Source of the DNA: Planctomycetaceae bacterium | GTDB lineage: Bacteria; Planctomycetota; Phycisphaerae; SM23-33 | NCBI GenBank assembly: GCA_021371965.1 | Contig: JAJFVE010000111.1 | Span: 62,001 to 126,000 of the forward strand | Length of the DNA stretch: 64,000 nt | Reading direction: 5' to 3' | Position numbers and translations under genes: made by a program | Notes under the pieces: generated by a model | Told to the model about the DNA's origin: nothing | The model's input: the letters and a program-made list of their open reading frames with translations, nothing else | Databases searched by the model: none | In this document: positions 15,360-24,102 of the stretch, one piece after another | Numbering within the stretch: the stretch's first letter is position 1 | Layout of the letters: each line of letters begins with the position of its first letter

Positions 15360-18300
15360 ATGCTGTCCAGATTCTTTCTGCAACGCCCGGTGTTCGCCTG
15401 GGTGATCGCCATCGTGACGATGGTGCTGGGCGGCCTGGCCATTCATAGCCTGCCGATTTCGCAATATCCGCCCATCGCTCCGCCGTCGATCGCCATTTCG
15501 GCGATGTATCCCGGCGCCTCGGCCGAGACGGTCGAGAACAGCGTTACGCAGATCATCGAGCAGAAGATGACGGGCTTCGACAAGATGTTGTACATGTCGG
15601 CCACCAGTGACTCGGCCGGCAGCTCGCGCATCGAGCTGACCTTCACGCCGGGGACGGACCCGGACCTGGCCTGGGCGCAGGTTCAGAACAAGCTGCAACT
15701 GGCGATGACGAGCCTGCCCGAGACGGTTCAGCGCGTGGGCATCAAGGTTGGCAAATCGACGAGGAACTATCTGCTCATCGTGGGCCTGACCTGCGAAGAC
15801 GGGAGCATGACCATCGCTGACATCCAGGACTACGCGATGTCGAACCTGGAGAAGGTGCTGGCGCGGGTTCCGGGCGTGGGTGAAGTGGAAAGCTTCAGTT
15901 CGCAATACGCCATGCGCGTCTGGCTGAACCCCGACAAACTGACGAGCTATCGCCTGACGGTCGCCGACGTGACGGCCGCGCTGCGGGCGTACAACGTCGA
16001 GGTTTCGGCCGGTCAGTTCGGCGGCACGCCCGCCGTTGACGGGCAGCGCCTCAACGTGTCGATCGTGGTGCAAAACCTGCTCAAGACGCCCGAGGAGTTC
16101 GCCTCGATACCCATCCGCACCAACCCCGACGGCTCGGTCGTGCGCGTCAAGGATGTCGGCCGGACGGAACTGGGCACCGAGAATTACGACATGCAGGCGC
16201 GTTACAACGGCTTCCCTGTGGCGGCGCTGGCGATTCGCCAGGCCTCGGGCGCCAACGCGCTGGAGACGGCCCAGAACGTGCGGGACAAGATGGAGGAAAT
16301 GAGCCGTTATTTTCCCCATGGCCTGAAGGTCTTCTATCCGCATGACAGCACGCCGTTCACGAAGGTGGCGATCGAGGAAGTCGTCAAGACGCTGCTGGAA
16401 GCCATCGTGCTGGTGTTCCTGGTCATGTACCTGTTCATGGGCAACGTCCGCGCGACCTTGATCCCGACCATCGCCGTTCCGGTGGTGCTGCTGGGGACCT
16501 TCGGCGTGCTGGCGATGCTGGGCTACTCCATCAACATGCTCACCATGTTCGCGATGGTGCTGGCGATCGGCCTGCTGGTCGACGACGCCATCGTCGTCGT
16601 CGAGAACGTCGAACGTATCATGAGCGAGGAGGGGCTCTCGCCCCGCGAGGCCACCGCCAAGTCCATGGACCAGATCACCAGCGCCTTGATCGGCATCGGC
16701 CTGATCCTTTCGGCGGTGTTCTTTCCGATGGCGTTCTTCCCCGGCTCGACCGGCGTGATCTACCGGCAATTCTCCGTCACGGTTGCCGCCGCGATGCTTC
16801 TCTCGGTCGTCGTCGCCCTGGTGCTGACGCCGGTGCTGTGCGCGGCGATCCTCAAGCCCGTGGCCAAGGGGCATGAACCGGCCGAGGGAGGCTTCTGGCT
16901 GCTGCGCCCGTTCTTTCGCTGGTTCGACCGCGGCTTCTTCGGTCTGCGAGACGTATACCTGCGATTGGTGAGCCACGCCTTGCGGCGGAAGTTCCGCTTT
17001 GTGGCCATGTACGTGCTGATCGTCGCGGCGCTGGGCGTGCTGTTTCTACAGATGCCCAGCTCGTACCTGCCCGACGAGGACCAGGGCATCCTGATGGCCC
17101 TGATCATCATGCCCACCGGCTCGACCATCGAGCAGACGCAGGGTTTCGCCGACCAGGTCTCCCAGTATCTCCGTGAGAAGGAAAAGGAAAGCGTCGAGTC
17201 GTGCCTGACGATTTGCGGCATGAGCTTCTCGGGTCGGTCCCAGAGCAGCGGGATGCTCTTCGTCAAACTCAAGGACTGGAACCAGCGCTCCCGTGAGGAG
17301 CTGCGGGCCAAGGCCGTCGCCGGACGCACCATGATGGCGCTGTCGCGGATTCGCGAAGGCACGGTCCTGGTGTTCCCTCCGCCGTCGGTGATGGAACTGG
17401 GTAACGCCACCGGCTTTGACTTTCAGCTTCTCGACCGCGGCGGACTGGGGCACAGCGCGATGATGGGCATTCGCAATCAACTGCTGGGCAAGGCCGCCAA
17501 GGATCCGCGGCTGGTGCGGGTGCGCCCCAACGGTCTGGAGGATGTCCCGGAGTATCGCGTGGACGTCGACTGGGATAAGGCCGGGGCGATGGGGGTGCCG
17601 ATCTCGTCGATCCACAACACGATCTCCGCCTCCTTTGGCAGCGCGTACGTCAACGACTTTGTCCAGGGCGGGCGCGTTAAACGCGTCTATGCCCAAGCCG
17701 ACGCCCCGTACCGCATGCTCCCGCAGGACCTGGACAAGCTCTATGTCCGCAACGGCAACGGGCAGATGGTTCCTTTCTCCTCGTTCGCCTCGTCGCACTG
17801 GACGTCGGGCTCGCCCAAGTTGGAGCGGTTCAACGGCTTTCCGTCGTTCAACATCCAGGGCGAACCGGCGCCGGGACGCAGTTCCGGCGAAGCGATGGCC
17901 GCGATGGAAAAGTTCGTCGGCGAGCTGCCGACGGGCGTGGGCTACGACTGGACGGGGCTGTCGTACCAGGAGCGCCAGGGCGGCGCTCAGGCGCCGCTGC
18001 TGTACGCCTTCTCGATCCTCGTCATCTTCCTGTGCCTGGCCGCACTGTACGAGAGCTGGACGATCCCCGTGGCGATTCTGCTGGCCCTGCCGCTGGGCGT
18101 CATCGGCGGCGTGATCGCCTCCGGACAGCGCGGGCTGGCCAACGACGTGTACTTCCAGATCGCCCTGCTGACGACGCTGGGGCTGACGACCAAGAACGCC
18201 ATTCTGATCGTGCAGTTCGCCAAGGGAAAGGTCCAGGAAGGCGTGGGGCTGCTGGAGGCGACGCTGGAGGCGGCCAAGTTGCGATTGCGGCCGATCTTGA

Positions 18301-18491
18301 TGACCTCGCTGGCCTTTGGCTTCGGCGTGGTTCCCCTGGCGATTGCCACCGGGGCCGGAGCGGGCGCCCAGAAGGCCATCGGCACCGGCGTGTTGGGCGG
18401 CATGGTGTCAGCCACCGTGCTGGTGGTCGTGTTCGTGCCCCTGTTTTACGTGCTGATCGAGAAGATCTTCGGCAAGGCCGAGCAGAAGTAG
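15360..18491 (+). CDS. RND multidrug efflux permease (HAE1, AcrB-like)
   Basis: The product has 1043 residues, standard for the family. It opens with FFLQRPVFAWVIAIVTMVLG and carries two six-helix halves, each with a large periplasmic loop. The proton-relay residues are present: Asp408 and Asp409 in AIGLLVDDAIVVVEN (AcrB D407/D408) and Lys945 in LTTKNAILIVQFAKG (AcrB K940). A proton-driven trimer exporting hydrophobic compounds from the periplasm or membrane is expected. It lies 12 bp after the adaptor gene. A direct repeat from a hydrolase gene tail brackets the operon, which hints at acquisition or rearrangement as a unit. Confidence 0.95.
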   Translation: MLSRFFLQRPVFAWVIAIVTMVLGGLAIHSLPISQYPPIAPPSIAISAMYPGASAETVENSVTQIIEQKMTGFDKMLYMSATSDSAGSSRIELTFTPGTDPDLAWAQVQNKLQLAMTSLPETVQRVGIKVGKSTRNYLLIVGLTCEDGSMTIADIQDYAMSNLEKVLARVPGVGEVESFSSQYAMRVWLNPDKLTSYRLTVADVTAALRAYNVEVSAGQFGGTPAVDGQRLNVSIVVQNLLKTPEEFASIPIRTNPDGSVVRVKDVGRTELGTENYDMQARYNGFPVAALAIRQASGANALETAQNVRDKMEEMSRYFPHGLKVFYPHDSTPFTKVAIEEVVKTLLEAIVLVFLVMYLFMGNVRATLIPTIAVPVVLLGTFGVLAMLGYSINMLTMFAMVLAIGLLVDDAIVVVENVERIMSEEGLSPREATAKSMDQITSALIGIGLILSAVFFPMAFFPGSTGVIYRQFSVTVAAAMLLSVVVALVLTPVLCAAILKPVAKGHEPAEGGFWLLRPFFRWFDRGFFGLRDVYLRLVSHALRRKFRFVAMYVLIVAALGVLFLQMPSSYLPDEDQGILMALIIMPTGSTIEQTQGFADQVSQYLREKEKESVESCLTICGMSFSGRSQSSGMLFVKLKDWNQRSREELRAKAVAGRTMMALSRIREGTVLVFPPPSVMELGNATGFDFQLLDRGGLGHSAMMGIRNQLLGKAAKDPRLVRVRPNGLEDVPEYRVDVDWDKAGAMGVPISSIHNTISASFGSAYVNDFVQGGRVKRVYAQADAPYRMLPQDLDKLYVRNGNGQMVPFSSFASSHWTSGSPKLERFNGFPSFNIQGEPAPGRSSGEAMAAMEKFVGELPTGVGYDWTGLSYQERQGGAQAPLLYAFSILVIFLCLAALYESWTIPVAILLALPLGVIGGVIASGQRGLANDVYFQIALLTTLGLTTKNAILIVQFAKGKVQEGVGLLEATLEAAKLRLRPILMTSLAFGFGVVPLAIATGAGAGAQKAIGTGVLGGMVSATVLVVVFVPLFYVLIEKIFGKAEQK

Positions 18492-18496
18492 GCCGC

Positions 18497-19738
18497 CTAC
18501 TTGCTCTTCAAATGCTTGTCGAAGAAGTCGTAGATCTGGCCCAAGATCGTGACGTCGCCGGTGACGCGGTGACCCATTCCGGGAGTGATCGCCAGCGTGT
18601 GCTCGACGCCGGCCGCGGTCAGGGCTTCGTCCATTCGCTTGATCTGCGCGACGCGGTATTCATCATTGCCGCCCACCGACAGGAACACCGGCGGGTCGTC
18701 CTTGGTCACGTAGAACGCGGCGCTGCCCTCTTCCCACTTCTTTCGGTTGGTCACCGGGTCGCCGAACTGGTCGCCGTACGAGCTGCCGAACTTGGGATCG
18801 GTCTTGAGCAGCAGCAGGTGGTCCATACGCCCGGCGTGAAGAAGCAGCGCGTCGGGGCGCGAGGACTGGTCGAGGTTCGGGCCCTGCTCAAGTTCCTTCA
18901 TGCCGCTTGAGAGCCCGGCCAGGCCGGACTGTCCGCTGCCGCGCGAGAAGCCCATCAGGCCGACCTTGCCGGACAGGCCCAGATCTTTGCCCTTGGCCCG
19001 CACGGTGCGGATGGCGGCCTTGATAATGATGGCGACCTCCGGCATGGGGTCGCGGCCCTTGTAGAACTTGACGGGGTTGTCGATCTGCACGGCTGCGTAT
19101 CCGCGCGTCATGGCCGACTCGACGATCACTTCGTTGTACGTGGTGATGACCCAGTTGCCCATGCGGTTCTTGTTGTCGCAGGGGTTGAGGATCAGCGCCG
19201 GCGCGGGCGTCTTGGGCTTGGAGGGGTAGCGGATGTCGAGGCGATAGCCGTCCTTTTCGCTGCCGTAGTAGAGGATGTCGCGCACGAGGCGGAAGCCCTC
19301 GGCCAGCACGTAGGTGTGGTCGCCGTCGACGCGCTGGGGGCCGAAGATGCCGGGCTTGGTCTTGCTCCCGCCCATGCTCGACCGCATGGCGCGGATGTCC
19401 AGGTCCATATACGGCGCGACGGCCTTGGGGTCCTTGGCGTAGTCGATGACCAGCACGAGGTAGCCGTCCTTGAGCAAGTCGGCGATGATCGACTCATCGC
19501 TCTCGGTGCCGGCGCGCTGTGAGGCAAGGTTCTTGAGGTAGAAGATTCCCGGCCGCCCGGCGCGCGACCGCTGCGGGGCGTCGTCGGCAGGGGCGTAGAG
19601 CGTGGTGGCCAGGTCTTTGTTGAGCGATGGGCTTGTCCATGCGCCGGTCGCGGCGGCCTTAAGGGTGTCGGCCATTGCGGCCTCCGCGGCGCAGCACAAG
19701 CAGGCGCCTGCTATTGCCAATGCAAAAGTACGATTCAT
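18497..19738 (-). CDS. exported alpha/beta hydrolase
   Basis: The product has 413 residues. A signal peptide (FALAIAGACLCCAAEAAMA) is followed by an alpha/beta-hydrolase fold. The nucleophile elbow is GFSRGSG with Ser265, the likely acid is Asp359 in VGGNDE, and the likely base is His390 in GMGHRV. The substrate is unknown, and similar proteins are annotated as esterase- or dienelactone-hydrolase-like. It ends six bases from the RND permease stop (convergent). Its 3' end is duplicated as a fragment at 13255-13358. A strong AAGGAG site precedes the start, with TATAGT about 30 bp further upstream. Confidence 0.85.
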   Translation of the reverse strand: MNRTFALAIAGACLCCAAEAAMADTLKAAATGAWTSPSLNKDLATTLYAPADDAPQRSRAGRPGIFYLKNLASQRAGTESDESIIADLLKDGYLVLVIDYAKDPKAVAPYMDLDIRAMRSSMGGSKTKPGIFGPQRVDGDHTYVLAEGFRLVRDILYYGSEKDGYRLDIRYPSKPKTPAPALILNPCDNKNRMGNWVITTYNEVIVESAMTRGYAAVQIDNPVKFYKGRDPMPEVAIIIKAAIRTVRAKGKDLGLSGKVGLMGFSRGSGQSGLAGLSSGMKELEQGPNLDQSSRPDALLLHAGRMDHLLLLKTDPKFGSSYGDQFGDPVTNRKKWEEGSAAFYVTKDDPPVFLSVGGNDEYRVAQIKRMDEALTAAGVEHTLAITPGMGHRVTGDVTILGQIYDFFDKHLKSK

Positions 19739-19792
19739 GATGGCTCCTTACAGTCTTACCGCATACTATAACCCGTGAGGAGGCGAGAAGTC

Positions 19793-19913
19793 GTTAATTG
19801 GTTGACTCGTTAACTCGCTAACCGGTTGACTGGGTATCAGCTCAATGCCAGCCCTTTCAACCAGTCGACCAATCAACCCGTGAACCAATTAACCAGTTAT
19901 CCAGCCAACCAAC
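19793..19913. repeat. octamer-repeat hairpin upstream of cydA
   Basis: The left arm reads GTTAATTG, GTTGACTC, GTTAACTC, GCTAACCG, GTTGACTG. The right arm reads CAACCAGT, CGACCAAT, CAACCCGT, GAACCAAT, TAACCAGT, TATCCAGC, CAACCAAC. Both have an 8-bp period and they are mutually complementary across a loop of roughly 20 bases. The right arm runs directly into the cydA start codon. Similar octamer hairpins lie at 24888-24972 and 38386-38480. Confidence 0.8.
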
Positions 19914-21311
19914 ATGGACGCCTTCTACAATCCACTGACGCTGTCGCGGATCCAGTTCGCCATTACGACGTCATTCCACATGTTCTGGCCGTTGCTGACG
20001 ATCGGCCTGGCATGGTGGCTGGTCGCCCTCGAGGCCGCCTGGCTGATCACGGGCAGAAACGCGTACTACCGCCACCGGCATTTCTGGGGCAAGCTGTTCC
20101 TGCTGGGGTTTGGCGTGGGGGTGGCCAGCGGGCTGCCGCTGGAGTTCCAGTTCGGCACCAACTGGGCGCTGTTCTCGCGGGCGGGCGGCGGGTTCTTCGG
20201 AAACATCCTGGGCTTCGAGGCCAGCATGGCCTTCATGCTTGAGGCCGCCTTCCTGGGCATCATGGTCTTCGGATGGAACCGCGTCTCGCGCGGGATGCAC
20301 ATCTTCGCCACGATCATGGTCGCTTTCGGCTCGACGCTCTCGGCGTTCTGGATCATGTCGGCCAACGCGTGGATGCAGACGCCGGCGGGCACGATGATGG
20401 TCGACGGCCGCGCGGTCCCCGTGGACTACTTCGCGGCCATCTTCAATCCCGCGTGGTTCTATTCGTTCACGCACATGCTGGCCGCGTGCCTGGCGACGAC
20501 GCTGTTCTTCATCGGCGGTATCTGCGCCTGGTTCGTCAGCAAGGGTCGCCAGAGCCAGGCGTTCCTCAAGGCCCTCAAGGGCGTGGTGCTGGCGGCCGCG
20601 GTTATTACGCCGCTGCAGATCTACCTGGGCGACCTGTCGGGTCGCGGCGTGGCCAAGCACCAGCCCGCCAAGACCGCGGCCATGGAGGCCCACTGGCAGA
20701 CCAACCCGCCGGGCACCGGGGCGTCGTGGGCGATTGCGGCCTGGCCGGATCTCGACCACGAGCGCAACGCGTGGGAAGTGCGCATCCCGCAGGGGCTGAG
20801 CCTGATGGTACACCACCAGCCGGACACGCAGGTGACGGGCCTGAAAGACTTCCCGCCGCAGGACCGCCCGCCCGTCGTCTTGCCGTTCTATGCCCTGCGC
20901 GGGATGGTGCTCATCGGCATGGCGATGTTCGCTCTGATGCTCTGGTCGCTGGTCAAATGGTTCCGTGGGCGGCTCAGCGCCGAGCACGCCGCCCAAAGCC
21001 GCTGGTTTCTGCGGGCGTGGATGTGGTCGATCCCGCTGGGGTTCATCGCCGCCGACCTCGGGTGGGCGGTGCGCGAGGTCGGCCGCCAGCCGTGGGTCAT
21101 CTACAACGTGATGCGCACCGAGCACGGCGTCTCGAACATCTCGGCCGCCAACGCCGCCTGGACGCTGGCGGGCTACACCGCGATCTACGTCGCGATCCTC
21201 GTGGCGTTCATCGTGCTGGCGCGGCGCGTGATTCTGCGCGGGCCCGACGACACGCTCGAACTGTCGTACGGCGGCGGCCATGATGACGACGCCGCCGCGG
21301 AGGGCCGCTGA
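19914..21311 (+). CDS. cydA: cytochrome bd-type quinol oxidase subunit I
   Basis: The product has 465 residues, the length of the short Q-loop (CIO-like) group rather than the 522-residue E. coli type. The start MDAFYNPLTLSRIQFAITTS precedes FHMFWPLLTIGLAWW with the haem-ligand histidine. The GRQPWVIYNVMRT motif near the C-terminus is conserved in all CydA proteins. Nine membrane helices are expected. The enzyme reduces O2 to water with quinol, with high oxygen affinity. Its stop overlaps the cydB start (TGATG). No ribosome-binding site is evident because an octamer-repeat arm abuts the ATG. Confidence 0.96.
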   Translation: MDAFYNPLTLSRIQFAITTSFHMFWPLLTIGLAWWLVALEAAWLITGRNAYYRHRHFWGKLFLLGFGVGVASGLPLEFQFGTNWALFSRAGGGFFGNILGFEASMAFMLEAAFLGIMVFGWNRVSRGMHIFATIMVAFGSTLSAFWIMSANAWMQTPAGTMMVDGRAVPVDYFAAIFNPAWFYSFTHMLAACLATTLFFIGGICAWFVSKGRQSQAFLKALKGVVLAAAVITPLQIYLGDLSGRGVAKHQPAKTAAMEAHWQTNPPGTGASWAIAAWPDLDHERNAWEVRIPQGLSLMVHHQPDTQVTGLKDFPPQDRPPVVLPFYALRGMVLIGMAMFALMLWSLVKWFRGRLSAEHAAQSRWFLRAWMWSIPLGFIAADLGWAVREVGRQPWVIYNVMRTEHGVSNISAANAAWTLAGYTAIYVAILVAFIVLARRVILRGPDDTLELSYGGGHDDDAAAEGR

Positions 21312-22345
21312 TGGATCAGGTCACCGGCGCATACGTCTGGGCGGGCCTGATCGGCCTGATGCTGGCGCTGTACGTCATGCTGGACGGGTTCGACCTGGGC
21401 GTGGGGGTGCTGTCGCTGCTGACGCGGGACCGGCGGCTGCGCCCGCTGATGATGGCCAATATCGGCGCCATCTGGGACGCCAACGAGACGTGGCTGATCG
21501 TGGCCGGCGGGGCGCTGTTCGGAGCGTTCCCGCTGGCCTACAGCGTGGCCCTCAACGCGTTCTACATTCCCATCTCGATCATGATCTTCGGCCTGGCGTT
21601 TCGCGCGGTCTCGTTCGAGTTCGGCGCCCACTCGAGGCGCAAGGCGCTTTGGGAGCGGGCCTTCGGCGTCGGCAGCCTGATGGCCGTGCTGGGCCAGGGC
21701 TTCACCGTCGGGGGGCTGCTGGGCGGCGTGAAAGTCTCCGACGGCGCCTTTGCCGGCGGCGCCTGGGACTGGGCCAACGGCCTCTCGGCACTGATTGCCC
21801 TGGCCGTGACGATGGCGTATGTCACCATCGGGGCGGCGTACCTGCAGACCCGCACCGCAGAGCACCTGGCCAAGCCCGTTCGGCGATGGCTCATCGCCGC
21901 GTCGATCATGATGGCCGCAGCGGCGCTGGCCGCCACCGCCGTCATGCCTTTCCTGCAGCAGCGCGTACTCGAGAACTGGATCGCCCGCAAGACGCAGTAC
22001 TTCCTGCCCGGCCTGGCCATCGGAGCGGTGTTCGGCTTTGCCATGCTGATCGTCACGACGGTCTTCCGCAGCCGCACGCACTGGCCGTTCTACCTGAGCC
22101 TGCTGGTGTTCCTGCTGACGCTGGCCGGCGGTATCGCCGTAATGTACCCCTACGCGATCCCGCCCTCGATCACCGTCCCCCAGGCCGCCGCCTCGCGCGA
22201 GACGCTGGTCTTCATGCTCATCGGCATCGGCCCGCTGGTCCCGGTGATGCTGCTGTACAACGCCTATCTCTACCGGGTCTTCCTGCGGCCGGAGAAGAGT
22301 GCGAAGTTCGAAGATCGAAGTTCGAAGCTTGAATCGGGAGAGTAG
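21311..22345 (+). CDS. cydB: cytochrome bd-type quinol oxidase subunit II
   Basis: The product has 344 residues. It shows the family start (VWAGLIGLMLALYVMLDGFD, then LGVGVLSLL) and the IWDANETWLIVAGGALFGAF motif, with eight hydrophobic helices. It partners CydA in the bd oxidase. The final residues, roughly AKFEDRSSKLE, are encoded by a TTCGAAG/ATCGAAG heptamer repeat, so the natural tail has probably been replaced or extended by repeat DNA. No CydX-like small ORF follows. Confidence 0.95.
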   Translation: MDQVTGAYVWAGLIGLMLALYVMLDGFDLGVGVLSLLTRDRRLRPLMMANIGAIWDANETWLIVAGGALFGAFPLAYSVALNAFYIPISIMIFGLAFRAVSFEFGAHSRRKALWERAFGVGSLMAVLGQGFTVGGLLGGVKVSDGAFAGGAWDWANGLSALIALAVTMAYVTIGAAYLQTRTAEHLAKPVRRWLIAASIMMAAAALAATAVMPFLQQRVLENWIARKTQYFLPGLAIGAVFGFAMLIVTTVFRSRTHWPFYLSLLVFLLTLAGGIAVMYPYAIPPSITVPQAAASRETLVFMLIGIGPLVPVMLLYNAYLYRVFLRPEKSAKFEDRSSKLESGE

Positions 22346-22456
22346 CCAAAAGCTAGCGGCGGGGCGCGCCGGACGCGTGCCGCATATAGCTTGTATTGTG
22401 CGTGGCACCCGTTATCAAAATGTTTTCTCTGAGTTCTCTGTGCCTCTGTGGCCCAA
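22301..22456. repeat. composite repeat cluster after cydB
   Basis: Several families are stacked. GTTCGAA/GATCGAA heptamers lie at 22301-22336, inside the cydB 3' end. A half element with GCTAGCGGCGGGGC lies at 22352-22367. A GTGCGTGGCACC fragment related to 50921-50943 lies near 22395-22412. A 9-bp-period block (TCTCTGAGT, TCTCTGTGC, CTCTGTGGC) lies near 22425-22455. The cluster separates the convergent cydB and GH51 genes. Confidence 0.65.
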
Positions 22457-22459
22457 AAA

Positions 22460-23971
22460 TTAAGCGTTCAATCGCAGCGTGGTCAGCGACGCCGGCGGCA
22501 GCGATAGAGAGACTGTGTCCGCCGGCGCGGGGGCGGGCAGATCGGCCGGGGTGACGGCGGTGGGGCGGTCGAAGGTGTTGCTGGCATCGAGGCCGGCGCC
22601 GCCGAGGCGACGCATCTGCTTGATGCTCCAGCGCGCGGCGTCGGGGATGGCGAGGTCCACCTTCATTTCCGCATCGGGGCTGAGGTTCAGCAGCGAAACC
22701 AGGATTCCCTCATCGCTCTTGGTGGCCGAGACAGATAGGGCGGCGCGAGTTTTACCCCCCGGCAGCGTCAGCGCCGGCTGGGAGTCAATGCGCGTCTGAA
22801 TCACCTGCCCGCCGCGGTGGCCCTGGAGCATCTCGAAGACGTGGTAGCTGGGTGAGCAGTAGAACTTCTCGCCCTGCGTGTACACCAGCGAATGCAGCAC
22901 GTTCATCGTCTGGGCCAGGTTGGCCATGGCCACCTTCTCGAAGCGGTGGAACACGTGCAGCACGGCCGCGGCAAAAAGGGCGTCGCACATGTCGGAGGGC
23001 TGACCGAGGCCGGCGGTGATGTCGGCTTCCTTGCGCCACAGGCCCCACTCGTCCACGGCAATGTCGACGCTGTGATAGTCGCGCGTGTACTTGACGGCGT
23101 ATTCGGTGTAAAGCTTGAGGTTGGCCTCCATGCCATCGAGCGAGGCGATGAACTTGCGGTGCTTGTCGGCCGGCGGGTCGTCGGCGGTTGCATCGCCGCC
23201 GGCGTAGAAGTGGTACGCCAGCAGGTCGCAGAAGCACATGACGCTGTCGCGCTCGCCCTCGGGGATCGAGCCAAAGAACGGCTCGAGCCAACCGGGCATC
23301 AGCGCCAGTACGGTCTTGGCGTCGTTGATGTTCTTGCTCCAGGGCAACTGCGCCTGCGAGGCGAACATCTTGACGTACCCGGCGAACCGCCGCACGCTCA
23401 GGGCGTACTGGGCAGCGCCCATCAGCCCGTCGAGGGCATAGTTGGCCTCGTTGCCCAGGCCCCAGAACATCACGTCGAACGGCGCGGGGTGTCCGTTGGC
23501 CGCGCGCTGGCGGGTGAGCGTGGTGTCCTTGGCGCAGTTGCAGTACTCAGCCCAGCTTCGGGCCTCTTCCACCGTGCCGGTGCCCAGGTTGCAGCAGAGG
23601 TACTTCTGCGTCGCCGGCCCGAGCAGTTCGCAGAACCGCATGAACTCGTGCGTGCCGAAGTGGTTGCTTTCCAGGGCGTTCCAGCCCAGGTTCTGCCGCA
23701 CCGGCCGCCGATCGCGCGGGCCGATGCCGTCGGCCCAGTGGTAATTGTCCGCCCACTGCCCGCCCGGCCAGCGAACAACTGGCGGGGCGATCTTGCGCAT
23801 GGCCTCAAGCGTGTCCAGCCGGATCCCGCCGTCGTTGGGGATATCCGAGCCCTCGCCGACCCAGATGCCGTCGTAAATGCAGCCGCCCAGGTGCTCGATG
23901 AACTGCCCGTCAATGTACGGGCTGATGCGGTGCTGGGTTTGCTTGGACAGCAATTCAATACGTGCGTTCAT
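22460..23971 (-). CDS. alpha-L-arabinofuranosidase, GH51 family
   Basis: The product has 503 residues, the usual length. It carries the GH51 acid/base glutamate (Glu175 in FWGLGNEANYA) and the nucleophile (Glu308 in VDEWGLWR) in a TIM barrel, then a C-terminal beta domain (ALSVSATKSDEGILVSLLNL). The N-terminal GQFIEHLGGCIYDGIWVGEG is typical. It would release arabinofuranose from plant or algal polysaccharide. No signal peptide is evident, so it probably acts inside the cell on imported oligosaccharides. I chose the ATG at 23971, preceded by AGAGG. The longer frame begins in repeat DNA. Confidence 0.93.
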   Translation of the reverse strand: MNARIELLSKQTQHRISPYIDGQFIEHLGGCIYDGIWVGEGSDIPNDGGIRLDTLEAMRKIAPPVVRWPGGQWADNYHWADGIGPRDRRPVRQNLGWNALESNHFGTHEFMRFCELLGPATQKYLCCNLGTGTVEEARSWAEYCNCAKDTTLTRQRAANGHPAPFDVMFWGLGNEANYALDGLMGAAQYALSVRRFAGYVKMFASQAQLPWSKNINDAKTVLALMPGWLEPFFGSIPEGERDSVMCFCDLLAYHFYAGGDATADDPPADKHRKFIASLDGMEANLKLYTEYAVKYTRDYHSVDIAVDEWGLWRKEADITAGLGQPSDMCDALFAAAVLHVFHRFEKVAMANLAQTMNVLHSLVYTQGEKFYCSPSYHVFEMLQGHRGGQVIQTRIDSQPALTLPGGKTRAALSVSATKSDEGILVSLLNLSPDAEMKVDLAIPDAARWSIKQMRRLGGAGLDASNTFDRPTAVTPADLPAPAPADTVSLSLPPASLTTLRLNA

Positions 23972-23988
23972 GCGGGACCTCTGAGAAA

Positions 23989-24061
23989 GTAGCCAGTAGC
24001 CGGTATCCAGTAACAACAAGAAAGACTACCAGCTTTCACTGGCTACTGGCTACTGGCTACC
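23989..24061. repeat. heptamer-repeat hairpin (GTAGCCA/GTAGCCG type)
   Basis: The left arm GTAGCCA, GTAGCCG, GTATCCA, GTAAC and the right arm CTGGCTA x3, CC are complementary over about 20 bp with a 24-base loop. It occupies the divergent gap between the GH51 gene and the NIF3-like gene. Related hairpins lie at 35152-35246 and 48819-48877. Confidence 0.8.
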
Positions 24062-24102
24062 AAACGCTGTACCATGCGCGCTCACAATGAAGGAATAGAA
24101 AC

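Noticed and set aside
22346..22459. A cydX-like small gene after cydB
   Set aside because: No short frame with a single hydrophobic helix and start site is present. The gap is repeat DNA.
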